This document shows positions 7,947 to 15,165 of a stretch of DNA of 28,784 nt, in pieces (positions within the stretch are counted from its first letter, which is position 1; each line of letters starts with the position of its first letter). The notes under the pieces are model-generated. The model had not been told where the DNA came from, did no database searches, and worked only from the letters and a program-made list of their open reading frames with translations. Origin of the DNA: an uncultured Clostridia bacterium. GTDB lineage: Bacteria; Bacillota; Clostridia; TANB77; CAG-508. The stretch covers positions 1-28,784 of the forward strand of contig CAKPKI010000006.1 in the NCBI GenBank assembly GCA_934167135.1. Reading direction: 5' to 3'. The translations under genes were made by a program, and so were the position numbers.

Positions 7947-8882
7947 ATGATAATACCAGAGAGTTTGAAAATAGGAGATACAATAGGGGTTATAGCACCA
8001 TCAAGTCCTATTGTGGGAGATAATATAGAGGAACTTAATCAAGCAAAAAAAATAATAGAAAAATTAGGATTTAAAGTAAAATATTCTAAAAATATATTTT
8101 CTAATACAAATAATTATAGTGCAACTGCTAGAGAAAAAGCAGATGATATAAATGAGATGTTTTCTAATAAAGAAGTAAAAATGATATGGTGTGCAAAAGG
8201 TGGAAATAATAGTAATTCTACATTTGAATATATAGATTATGAAAATATAAAGAAAAATCCCAAAATCATTTGCGGGTTTAGTGATATAACATCTTTAACT
8301 AATATAATTACAAAAAAAACAGGATTAGTAACATTTAGTGGAACTAATTTTAAAACTGTAGCAACAGATGAAACAGATTATAGTCTAAATCAAGTTATAA
8401 AAAGATTTGTTGATTGTAGTTTAGAAATCGGAAAAAATGATGAGGAATATGAAACAATAAAAGATGGAATTGCAGAGGGACAATTGATAGGCGGAAACCT
8501 AAATTTAACTAGAGGAATGGTTACTGGAAAATATTCTATTGATTTTAAAGATAAAATACTATTTATGGAAGAATTAGGGTTTGAAACGGAGCCAGCAATG
8601 GCAAGTAATTTTTTATATTATATGAAACAAAATGATGTATTTAAACAGGTAAAAGGAATTTGGATTGGTAATTATACTCATGAAAGTGGAATTAAATTGG
8701 AGAATATTTTATTAGATACTATTGGTGATGAGTTTAATGGTCCAATAATAAAGTCAGAAAATTTTGGACATATTGATAAAAAGACTGTTATTCCAATTGG
8801 AACAATGGCTAAAATTGATACAAGTAAAAAATTAAAAATTGAATTGATGGAAAAATGTATAATGCAAAATGTAGTATTGTGA
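7947..8882 (+). CDS. Peptidase family S66 LD-carboxypeptidase (LdcA/MccF-like)
   Basis: A 311-aa cytoplasmic serine peptidase. S66 enzymes remove the terminal D-alanine from murein tetrapeptides during wall recycling (LdcA) or detoxify microcin-type adducts (MccF). The catalytic triad is visible: nucleophile Ser112 in CGFSDITSL, Glu208 in LFMEELGFETEP, and His275 in ENFGHIDKKTVIPIG. The N-terminal LKIGDTIGVIAPSSP is the family's first beta-strand. GGNLNLTRGM (182-191) precedes the second catalytic block. The start is ATG 7947, seven bases after GTGGAGG; a TTG at 7926 lies upstream of that site and is not used. The gene follows the pgeF-like gene by 39 bases with no terminator, so they form one operon. 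Without a signal peptide, recycling of imported peptides is the likelier job. Confidence 0.9.
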   Translation: MIIPESLKIGDTIGVIAPSSPIVGDNIEELNQAKKIIEKLGFKVKYSKNIFSNTNNYSATAREKADDINEMFSNKEVKMIWCAKGGNNSNSTFEYIDYENIKKNPKIICGFSDITSLTNIITKKTGLVTFSGTNFKTVATDETDYSLNQVIKRFVDCSLEIGKNDEEYETIKDGIAEGQLIGGNLNLTRGMVTGKYSIDFKDKILFMEELGFETEPAMASNFLYYMKQNDVFKQVKGIWIGNYTHESGIKLENILLDTIGDEFNGPIIKSENFGHIDKKTVIPIGTMAKIDTSKKLKIELMEKCIMQNVVL

Positions 8883-8916
8883 TTTATTAAACTTGTCTGG
8901 AAATTTTGTAATATTC

Positions 8917-8944
8917 TTGACAAAAATGAATGATATTGTATAAT
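8917..8944 (+). promoter_or_regulatory. Consensus promoter of the small P-loop gene
   Basis: TTGACA (8917-8922) and TATAAT (8939-8944) have a 16-base spacer. Both hexamers are perfect. The gene start at 8978 is about 27 bases downstream of the predicted transcription start, so this gene has its own transcript despite following the LD-carboxypeptidase on the same strand. Confidence 0.75.
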
Positions 8945-8977
8945 TAAAAACATATATACCATTGAAAGAGGTTTAGA

Positions 8978-9568
8978 ATGTTAAAAGAGTATAAAATTAG
9001 GGGATTGAGAATAGAAAAACACATTCAAAAAATTAATGAAAATAAATATATTGAAAATCAAAGATATATCTTTAATTGTATTCAAAATAAAAAGAATTTA
9101 GAAATTATTTTATATTGGAAATACATTAATTGTGAAGAAAAAAAATATATTATTGAAATAAAAGAAGTTAAGTGTTTTAGTGGAATTAGTTATCTTCCAA
9201 TACATGAATTATCAATTATGCTTGATGAAGAGAATGTTGAACATTACAATAAAGCATTTGATTTTAATGATACTACAATAAACATAAAATATGAGCAGTT
9301 TAAGAAAACAAATAGACTAAAGGAAAAAAGACCTGTTTGGATTGTTAAAGGGCAAAGTGGATTAGGAAAGTCTTATTTGATTTCATTAATATATAATAAT
9401 TCAAATTTAACAATATATGAAACAGATTCTAATTCTGCACTTCCAAATATAATTTTTGAAGATATTATAGTTATTGGAAATAAATACAATTTTTCTATTG
9501 ATGAAATAGAAAAAAATATATATGGGCAACATGAAAGTATAATTATTAATTTCGATAAAAATATGTAA
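8978..9568 (+). CDS. Orphan small P-loop protein
   Basis: A 196-aa protein I do not recognise. The C-terminal third begins with a beta-strand PVWIVKG that leads into a textbook Walker A motif, GQSGLGKS (residues 125-132), followed by a helix, YETDSNSALP, and a strand EDIIVIGNKY (161-170). A Walker B acidic pair is not obvious and the domain ends at residue 196, so it is a minimal or truncated nucleotide-binding fold. The first 115 residues contain charged beta-strand-like stretches (LEIILYWKYINCEEKKYIIE) with no known domain that I can name. AAAGAGG at 8965-8971 supports the ATG. It has its own strong promoter. A small kinase or an ATPase partner for the next gene is possible, but neither is shown. 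Confidence 0.7.
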   Translation: MLKEYKIRGLRIEKHIQKINENKYIENQRYIFNCIQNKKNLEIILYWKYINCEEKKYIIEIKEVKCFSGISYLPIHELSIMLDEENVEHYNKAFDFNDTTINIKYEQFKKTNRLKEKRPVWIVKGQSGLGKSYLISLIYNNSNLTIYETDSNSALPNIIFEDIIVIGNKYNFSIDEIEKNIYGQHESIIINFDKNM

Positions 9569-9589
9569 AATTTTATTTTTAATTTAAAT

Positions 9590-9608
9590 TATATGGTATA
9601 ATATTCAT
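9590..9608 (+). promoter_or_regulatory. Extended -10 promoter of the DUF4116-like gene
   Basis: TGGTATAAT (9594-9602) is an extended -10 element with a perfect hexamer and no good -35 box. The 19 bases 9590-9608 differ at one position from 24290-24308, in front of the RtcB-like gene. The start codon at 9640 is about 30 bases from the predicted transcription start. Confidence 0.6.
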
Positions 9609-9639
9609 TGATATATTTTATTTATAAAAGGAGGAAAAT

Positions 9640-10869
9640 ATGGATAAGAATGATATTTTGATAATATTAGAGCAGATTGAACAAAAATATTCATCAGTAC
9701 CAGAAGAACAAAGAGAATACGGCTCAGAATTAAGTCCAGAAGAAAGTAAAACTTATAATTATGAAACACATCCAGGAATATCTAGGGAAATTCAAAGTAA
9801 GGTATTAAGCAACATAAAAAACAATCCAAATCTAATGAATGATTTAGATATAGGAATGAAAATTGTAAAGTTAGCACCATATGCTTTTAGATATATAGGA
9901 GAAGAAGCAAGAGGAAATGTTGATATTTTTATGGAAGCATGCAAAGGTAATATTGGTAATTCATTTGATGCAGCAGGAGATAATATACTAGAAAACGAAG
10001 AGTGTATGATAATGGCTATGAAAATTGACCCAAGTTTATATAGATATATAAAAGATGATATGAAAGCACGACCAGAAATATTAAAGACATATGTTGAAAA
10101 AGCTGGATATATTTCTGAAATGGTTGCTGATGAAATTACACCTGAACTTAGAAAACAATTAACACCTTATATTACTTATAAGATAGAGGGTATGAGAAAA
10201 GAAACTTATATGGAAGAAATATGTGAAGGACATAATTGTAATTTTAATTATGATACTACAGAACTACCAAAAGATGTTATTTGTTGTAGTAGAGGTGATG
10301 AAAAGTTTGAAATAGAATTATATGTTACTTCAGGAGAGTGCTCAAGCGGTTGGACTACAGCAGATTGGGGAAATATAGATATACATAAAGTAGATGAGTT
10401 TGGAAAAATGACACATTTACCAAAAGAACAAACAACATTTGAATTAGAACTTGGAAAATATGGATTTGATTGTCCTGCTTTTTATGTAGATTTTATAGGA
10501 GGTGATCGTTATTATCCATCTGGTGATGCTGGAGCAAATATGGACTATTTTATAGAGAGAGAACAAGTACAACAAATAGATAAGAGAGAACAATTTGATA
10601 AAGAAATGGAATCAAAAACTCCTAGAAATGATGGGTTTGAAGTAAATGAATTTGGTGAAATAATTAGAACTACAAAATCAATAGAGGAAATGTCAGTAGA
10701 AGAATTAGCAGAAGTTGAATCTGAATATGATAAAATAATAGCTGATAATGATGAAGAAATAAAACAAGCGTATATTGAGAGAGTATTAAAAAAACAACAA
10801 ATAATAGAAGGTCAAAGGAAAGTCATAAAAGAATTAAAAGCTCAATCCATAGGTAATATTGATGATTAA
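9640..10869 (+). CDS. DUF4116-like helical-repeat protein with a cysteine-containing central domain
   Basis: A 409-aa predicted cytoplasmic protein of unknown function. Two similar helical repeats occur at about 69-104 (DIGMKIVKLAPYAFRYIGEE) and 118-153 (CMIMAMKIDPSLYRYIKDDM). Their pattern of a helix, 'P-x-x-xxYI', then an acidic helix resembles DUF4116 repeats. The middle part, about 195-305, is beta-rich and holds CEGHNC, a CC pair, SGECSSGWTTADWGN and FDCPAFYVDFIGGDR; a metal-binding or small-molecule-binding fold is possible. The C-terminal 350-405 is a highly charged coiled coil, preceded by a short linker FEVNEFGEIIR that I associate with gut clostridial surface and repeat proteins. 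ATG 9640 has AAAGGAGG at 9627-9634. There is no signal peptide. I cannot assign a role. Confidence 0.75.
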   Translation: MDKNDILIILEQIEQKYSSVPEEQREYGSELSPEESKTYNYETHPGISREIQSKVLSNIKNNPNLMNDLDIGMKIVKLAPYAFRYIGEEARGNVDIFMEACKGNIGNSFDAAGDNILENEECMIMAMKIDPSLYRYIKDDMKARPEILKTYVEKAGYISEMVADEITPELRKQLTPYITYKIEGMRKETYMEEICEGHNCNFNYDTTELPKDVICCSRGDEKFEIELYVTSGECSSGWTTADWGNIDIHKVDEFGKMTHLPKEQTTFELELGKYGFDCPAFYVDFIGGDRYYPSGDAGANMDYFIEREQVQQIDKREQFDKEMESKTPRNDGFEVNEFGEIIRTTKSIEEMSVEELAEVESEYDKIIADNDEEIKQAYIERVLKKQQIIEGQRKVIKELKAQSIGNIDD

Positions 10870-10892
10870 AAAATATAAAGGAGAACATACAA

Positions 10893-10946
10893 ATGAACAT
10901 CAGATATAATTTTATCACACTACAACTTTACATAAAGTGTAAATAA
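10893..10946 (+). CDS. Possible 17-codon small ORF after the DUF4116-like gene
   Basis: ATG 10893 is preceded at good spacing by AAAGGAG (10878-10884) and encodes 17 residues (MNIRYNFITLQLYIKCK). It follows the larger gene by 23 bases. The ribosome binding site is as good as those of real genes here, but the peptide is short, unrecognised and may be a decayed or coincidental frame. Confidence 0.2.
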   Translation: MNIRYNFITLQLYIKCK

Positions 10947-10984
10947 ACCTCCAAAAAATTACCATGAAACTTATCCAAAAACTA

Positions 10985-11012
10985 TTGACATAATAGAAAA
11001 ATATGATATAAT
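10985..11012 (+). promoter_or_regulatory. Strong promoter of rpsB-tsf
   Basis: TTGACA (10985-10990), a 16-base spacer, and an extended -10 TGATATAAT (11004-11012). All conserved positions match consensus. Transcription should begin near 11019, giving an rpsB leader of about 112 bases. Confidence 0.85.
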
Positions 11013-11034
11013 AGTTAGCGTAAAAAACACATAA

Positions 11035-11107
11035 AGAGGAGTTGCTATGGAAGTGCCTTAAAACCAAAGGAATTAAGGTCCATTATACGAAGATACTTTA
11101 TGGAAGT
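11035..11107 (+). promoter_or_regulatory. Structured rpsB leader with a four-codon reading frame
   Basis: AGAGGAG (11035-11041) precedes the mini-frame ATG GAA GTG CCT TAA (11047-11061). Its stop overlaps the left arm of a hairpin, CCTTAA (11056-11061) paired with TTAAGG (11073-11078); outer TGGA/TCCA bases (11048-11051, 11079-11082) can also pair. The octamer ATGGAAGT recurs at 11100-11107. Autoregulation of rpsB through its leader by S2 is known in enterobacteria; a similar role here is an inference. Confidence 0.35.
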
Positions 11108-11131
11108 TATAACAAAAGGGAGGAAAAGAAA

Positions 11132-11908
11132 ATGGCAGTAGTTGCAATGAAACAATTACTAGAAGCTGGTGTACACTTTGGACACCAAACAAGAAGATGG
11201 GATCCAAGAATGGCTGAATACATATTCCAAGCTAGAAATGGAATCCATATCATCGATTTACAAAAAGCTTCAAAGAAAATTGATGAAGCATATGAATTCA
11301 TCAAAGAACAAGTAGAAGAAGGAAAAACAGTTCTATTTGTAGGAACAAAAAAACAAGCTCAAGAATGCATGAAAGAAGCAGCAATCAAGAGTGGAATGTA
11401 CTATGTAGATCAAAGATGGTTAGGAGGAATGCTAACGAACTTTGATACAATTCAAAAAAGAATTCAAAGATTAAAAGAATTAGAAACAATGGAACAAGAT
11501 GGTACATTTGAAGTTTTACCAAAAAAAGAAGTAATCTTATTAAAGAAAGAAATGGAAAAACTAGAAAAAAATCTTGGTGGAATTAAAGAAATGAATGAAT
11601 TACCAGGAGTAATATTCTTAGTAGATCCAAAAAAAGAAAGAATAGCAGTATTAGAAGCTAAAAAATTAGGGATTCCAACAGTAGGAATAGTAGACACAAA
11701 CTGCAATCCAGAAGACTTAGATTATCCAATTCCAGGAAATGATGATGCTATAAGAGCAGTTAAATTAATAGCTGATGTTATGGCAAATGCAGTAATCGAA
11801 GGAAAACAAGGAGAAAGCTTTGAAACAGTTGAAGAACAAGACATTTCAGAAGAAGCTGAATCAATGGAACAAGTTGTTAGTGAAAGCGAAGAAAAAGTAG
11901 AAGAATAA
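11132..11908 (+). CDS. rpsB: 30S ribosomal protein S2
   Basis: Small-subunit protein S2, needed late in 30S assembly and for binding S1-like factors and mRNA. The protein opens with the family signature MKQLLEAGVHFGHQTRRWDP and contains ARNGIHIIDLQK, GTKKQAQ, RWLGGMLTNF, PGVIFLVDP and GIVDTNCNPEDLDYPIPGND in order. It is 258 aa, with an acidic C-terminal tail (about 225-258) that is variable in the family. The start is ATG 11132, after AAAGGGAGG (11115-11123). An in-frame upstream codon at 11042 would add 30 residues with no family similarity and is rejected. It is cotranscribed with tsf 69 bases downstream, across a strong hairpin. Confidence 0.98.
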   Translation: MAVVAMKQLLEAGVHFGHQTRRWDPRMAEYIFQARNGIHIIDLQKASKKIDEAYEFIKEQVEEGKTVLFVGTKKQAQECMKEAAIKSGMYYVDQRWLGGMLTNFDTIQKRIQRLKELETMEQDGTFEVLPKKEVILLKKEMEKLEKNLGGIKEMNELPGVIFLVDPKKERIAVLEAKKLGIPTVGIVDTNCNPEDLDYPIPGNDDAIRAVKLIADVMANAVIEGKQGESFETVEEQDISEEAESMEQVVSESEEKVEE

Positions 11909-11923
11909 TATTGTTTTAAATAA

Positions 11924-11957
11924 AAGAGTGGGGCTCTAACTGCTCTACTCTTATTTT
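11924..11957 (+). terminator. Hairpin between rpsB and tsf, probable attenuator or partial terminator
   Basis: AAGAGTGGGGC (11924-11934) pairs over 11 bases, two of them G-U, with GCTCTACTCTT (11942-11952) around a 7-base loop, and ATTTTAT follows. The tsf ribosome binding site AAGGAGG (11962-11968) begins nine bases after the stem. No separate tsf promoter is evident, so the hairpin would have to be leaky and could set the S2:EF-Ts ratio or protect the rpsB 3' end. Confidence 0.7.
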
Positions 11958-11977
11958 ATATAAGGAGGAATGTAAAA

Positions 11978-12853
11978 ATGGTTACAGCTGCATTAGTTAA
12001 AGAACTAAGAGAGAAAACAGGTGCAGGAATGATGGACTGCAAAAAAGTATTAACAGAAACAGATGGTGATTTAGAAAAAGCATCAGAATTATTACGTGAA
12101 AGAGGAATTGCAAAAGCTGCTAAAAAATCAGGAAGAGTAGCTGCAGAAGGAATAGTAGAAGCTTATGTTTCAGAAGATGGAAAAGTTGGTGCTATAGTTG
12201 AAGTTAATTCAGAAACTGACTTCGTTGCTAAAAACGAAGAATTCAAAACATTTGTTATGGATGTTGCAAAACAAGTTGTAAAAAACAATCCAGCAACAGT
12301 AGAAGACTTATTAGCTGAACCTTCAATTTCAGTAGAAGGAAAAACTGTTAATGAAGTATTAATAGAAAAAATAGCTACAATTGGTGAAAATATGACAATA
12401 AGAAGATTTGCAAGATTTGAAACATCAGATGGATTAGTAGAAAAATATATTCACGGAGATGGAAAAATTGCAGTTTTAGTTAATGTGACAAATGGAAACA
12501 AAGAATTAGCAAAAGATATATGCATGCAAATAGCAGCAGTAAAACCAGAATTTGTTGATAGAGAACAAGTTCCAGCTGAAAGATTAGAAAAAGAAAAAGA
12601 AATCTTAAAAGCTCAAACAATGAATGAAGGAAAACCAGAAGCTATTGCTGAAAAAATAGTTATGGGAAGAATTAATAAATTCTATGAAGAAATTTGTTTA
12701 GTTGACCAAGAATTTGTAAAAGACTCAAGTATGAAGGTATCTCAAGTACTAAAAGATGCTAAAGTAGTTGAATTTGCAAGATTTGAAAAAGGCGAAGGTA
12801 TTGAGAAAAAAGAAGAAAACTTTGCTGAAGAAGTTATGAAACAATTACAATAA
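11978..12853 (+). CDS. tsf: Translation elongation factor Ts
   Basis: Guanine nucleotide exchange factor that recharges EF-Tu with GTP. The N-terminal UBA-like domain VKELREKTGAGMMDCKKVL and the EF-Tu-contacting motif TDFVAKNEEF (residues 80-89) are intact, followed by the two core subdomains: IGENMTIRRFARF, then YIHGDGKIAVLV and the MQIAAVKPEFVDREQVP block. A C-terminal coiled-coil module and a closing FARFEKGEGIEKKEENFAEE complete a normal 291-aa protein. The ATG has AAGGAGG ten bases upstream. It is the second gene after rpsB. In most Bacillota pyrH and frr follow, but here a terminator comes directly after tsf. Confidence 0.98.
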   Translation: MVTAALVKELREKTGAGMMDCKKVLTETDGDLEKASELLRERGIAKAAKKSGRVAAEGIVEAYVSEDGKVGAIVEVNSETDFVAKNEEFKTFVMDVAKQVVKNNPATVEDLLAEPSISVEGKTVNEVLIEKIATIGENMTIRRFARFETSDGLVEKYIHGDGKIAVLVNVTNGNKELAKDICMQIAAVKPEFVDREQVPAERLEKEKEILKAQTMNEGKPEAIAEKIVMGRINKFYEEICLVDQEFVKDSSMKVSQVLKDAKVVEFARFEKGEGIEKKEENFAEEVMKQLQ

Positions 12854-12858
12854 AATTT

Positions 12859-12898
12859 AGGGGAATTAGATGAGTATGCTAATTCCTTTTATTTTTAT
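12859..12898 (+). terminator. Intrinsic terminator of rpsB-tsf
   Basis: GGAATTAG (12862-12869) and CTAATTCC (12879-12886) form an 8-base perfect stem, extendable by G-U and A-T pairs at its foot, followed by TTTTATTTTTATT. It is a classic strong terminator, six bases after the tsf stop. Confidence 0.9.
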
Positions 12899-12971
12899 TG
12901 CGAAGAACATAAAAATATGCTAATATATAATGAGAAAAAATAAAAACTCACAAAAAGAAGGGATAAGAAAA

Positions 12972-13730
12972 ATGAAGTTAATATCATGGAATGTAAATGG
13001 AATAAGAGCATGTATAACAAAAGGATTTAAAGACTTTTTCAAAGAAGCGAATGCAGACATATTTTGTATACAAGAAACAAAATGTCAACCAGATCAAGTA
13101 GAATTAGAATTTGAAGGATATAAAAGTTATTGGAATAGTGCAGAAAGAAAAGGATATTCAGGAACAGCAATATTTACGAAACAAGAACCATTATCAGTAA
13201 AATATGGAATAGGAATAGAAGAACACGACAAAGAAGGAAGAGTAATAACACTAGAATTTGAAAAATTTTATATGGTAACTATTTATACACCAAATGCAAA
13301 AAGAGAATTAGAAAGATTAGACTATAGAATGGTTTGGGAAGATGAAATCAGAAAATATCTACTAAAATTAAACGAAACAAAACCAGTTATTATGTGTGGG
13401 GACTTAAATGTCGCACATGAAGAAATTGATTTAAAAAATCCAAAAACAAACAAAGGAAATGCAGGATTTACGAATGAAGAAAGGGAGAAAATGACAGAAC
13501 TATTAAATGTAGGATTTGTAGACAGTTTTAGATATTTATATCCAGACAAAACTGACAGTTATAGTTGGTGGTCATATATGGGAAAAGCTAGAGAAAAAAA
13601 TGTTGGATGGAGAATTGACTATTTTATAACATCAAAAGATATAGAAAAAAATATCAAACAAGCAATGATATATCCAGAAATATATGGTAGTGACCATTGC
13701 CCTGTAGGAATAGAGATTGATATTAGATGA
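12972..13730 (+). CDS. xth: Exodeoxyribonuclease III / class II AP endonuclease (ExoA type)
   Basis: Cuts DNA 5' of abasic sites and trims blocked 3' ends in base-excision repair. At 252 aa it has the family length and all metal-dependent catalytic motifs: SWNVNGIRA at the N-terminus, IQETKCQ with Glu35, GDLNVAH with Asp144 and Asn146, SWWSYMGKAREKNVGWRIDYF, and the terminal SDHCPVG with Asp241-His242. I start at ATG 12972, after AAGAAGGGA and at the universal MKLISWNVNG beginning; an in-frame ATG at 12930 would add 14 lysine-rich residues and overlaps a TATAAT (12926-12931) that is probably the -10 box. The next gene begins 16 bases after the stop, so the two are likely cotranscribed. Confidence 0.96.
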   Translation: MKLISWNVNGIRACITKGFKDFFKEANADIFCIQETKCQPDQVELEFEGYKSYWNSAERKGYSGTAIFTKQEPLSVKYGIGIEEHDKEGRVITLEFEKFYMVTIYTPNAKRELERLDYRMVWEDEIRKYLLKLNETKPVIMCGDLNVAHEEIDLKNPKTNKGNAGFTNEEREKMTELLNVGFVDSFRYLYPDKTDSYSWWSYMGKAREKNVGWRIDYFITSKDIEKNIKQAMIYPEIYGSDHCPVGIEIDIR

Positions 13731-13746
13731 AAGGAATGAAACAAAA

Positions 13747-14898
13747 ATGAATGAAATAAAAAAGAACTTTTCTAAATGGATGTATTACTTTTTACTAGCA
13801 GTATCAATAATATTAGTATATAAATTCTTAGACAATTTTACTGCAATAGGACAAGCTATAAAAAGATTTTTTGATATAATAGCACCATTTTTAACTGGAA
13901 CTTTACTGGCATATTTACTTTATATACCAGCATCTAGAATTGAAAAAAAATTCGAAAAAACAAAAAGAAAATTTATAAAAAAAAGAGCAAGAGGAATAAG
14001 TGTTTTTATAACATATGTTATAGTAATTTTGATAATAGTGTTGCTAGTCAATGTAATTTTACCTGTTGTAATAGAAAGTGTAATAGAGTTATTTGGTAAT
14101 GTACAAAACTATTGGAATATAGCTATAGAGAAATTAAATGAATTACCAGAGGATTCTATATTAAAAAGTAAACAAGCCGAAGAAATAGTTAGAAATTTGG
14201 GAAATTCAATACAAAATATTGATTTTAAGCAATACATAAGTACTGAAAAAATAACAGGATATATAAAAAGTGTAATAGGTGTGGCTAGTGGAATATTTGA
14301 TTTATTTGTATCAATAGTTGTATCAGTATATATATTACTTCAAAGAGGAACAATAATAAAATTTTGTAAAAGATTAACCATGGCTATATTTGATGAAAAA
14401 ACATGTAACAAAATTGGAAGATATGTGGATAGTACAAATAGAATTTTCTTTAAATTTATAAGTGGACAATTAATAGATGGAGTGATTGTTGGAATTTTAG
14501 TAACAATAGGAATGAGCATTATTGGTGTTAAATATTCTGTCTTACTTGGATTTATGATTGGATTATTCAATATTATACCTTACTTTGGTGCAATTGTAGC
14601 AGTTGCGATAAGTGTATTAATTACACTTATAACAGGGGGAATATCACAAACATTAATTATGGCAATTGTAGTAATTGTATTGCAACAAATAGACTCTAAT
14701 ATAATAAACCCTAAAATAATTGGTGACTCTTTAGAAATAAGTCCATTATTAGTAATATTTGCAGTCACAATAGGTGGTGCATATTGGGGCGTATTAGGAA
14801 TGTTTTTGGCTGTGCCAGTAGCAGCGGTACTAAAAATAATTATAGATGATTGGATAGATTTTAAAAACAATGTTACAGTAACAAAATATTATAAATAA
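13747..14898 (+). CDS. AI-2E family transporter (PerM/YdiK/TqsA-like permease)
   Basis: A 383-aa polytopic membrane protein of the AI-2E/PerM family, whose members are proposed exporters or ion antiporters; the substrate of this one is unknown. Hydrophobic segments occur at about 11-27, 42-60 and 85-107, a periplasmic helical domain lies at about 110-175, and a dense C-terminal membrane block (about 235-365) contains SGQLIDGVIVGILVTIGM, GLFNIIPYFGAIVA and GGAYWGVLGMFLAVPVAAV, the family's most conserved part. The ATG at 13747 has AAAGGAA (13730-13736) upstream; an in-frame TTG at 13717 overlaps the preceding gene and lacks a site. A perfect terminator follows. Linkage to xth is not meaningful functionally as far as I know. 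Confidence 0.9.
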   Translation: MNEIKKNFSKWMYYFLLAVSIILVYKFLDNFTAIGQAIKRFFDIIAPFLTGTLLAYLLYIPASRIEKKFEKTKRKFIKKRARGISVFITYVIVILIIVLLVNVILPVVIESVIELFGNVQNYWNIAIEKLNELPEDSILKSKQAEEIVRNLGNSIQNIDFKQYISTEKITGYIKSVIGVASGIFDLFVSIVVSVYILLQRGTIIKFCKRLTMAIFDEKTCNKIGRYVDSTNRIFFKFISGQLIDGVIVGILVTIGMSIIGVKYSVLLGFMIGLFNIIPYFGAIVAVAISVLITLITGGISQTLIMAIVVIVLQQIDSNIINPKIIGDSLEISPLLVIFAVTIGGAYWGVLGMFLAVPVAAVLKIIIDDWIDFKNNVTVTKYYK

Positions 14899-14933
14899 AA
14901 GTATTGAAAAAAAAGTAAAAAAATGTTAATATT

Positions 14934-14967
14934 ATCTCATGTTAAAACTTTTAACATGAGATTTTTA
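14934..14967 (+). terminator. Intrinsic terminator after the AI-2E permease gene
   Basis: A 13-base perfect stem, ATCTCATGTTAAA (14934-14946) against TTTAACATGAGAT (14950-14962), has a 3-base loop and is followed by TTTTA. It closes the xth-permease unit. From 14968 to 15127 I see no gene, only short frames without start signals. Confidence 0.9.
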
Positions 14968-15127
14968 TGTCTATACTTGTTCTAAAGTATGGAAAAATTT
15001 AAAAGATGAATTTAATCAAATTAATTTAGGATAATTTTGTCACTAAATTACAATCAATAGAAAATAAGCACGAATCAAGCTGTAATTTTTTACTGTGCTC
15101 ACAGAAAAGAGGTGAATGTATAAAATT

Positions 15128-15136
15128 TGTTATAAT
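15128..15136 (+). promoter_or_regulatory. Extended -10 promoter of the 89-aa gene
   Basis: TGTTATAAT has a perfect TATAAT hexamer (15131-15136) with the TGn extension; no clear -35 box. Predicted start near 15143, about 23 bases before the ATG. Confidence 0.55.
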
Positions 15137-15165
15137 GGGAAATATAACAAGAAAGAGGTAGAAAT

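Noticed and set aside
11042..11131. In-frame extension of rpsB to 11042
   Set aside because: It covers the structured leader, adds 30 non-conserved residues and ignores the strong AAAGGGAGG before 11132.
14968..15127. Residual protein-like frame (VWKNLKDEFNQINLG) near 15000
   Set aside because: Twenty-odd codons without a start or ribosome binding site, directly after a terminator. Too short to separate from chance.
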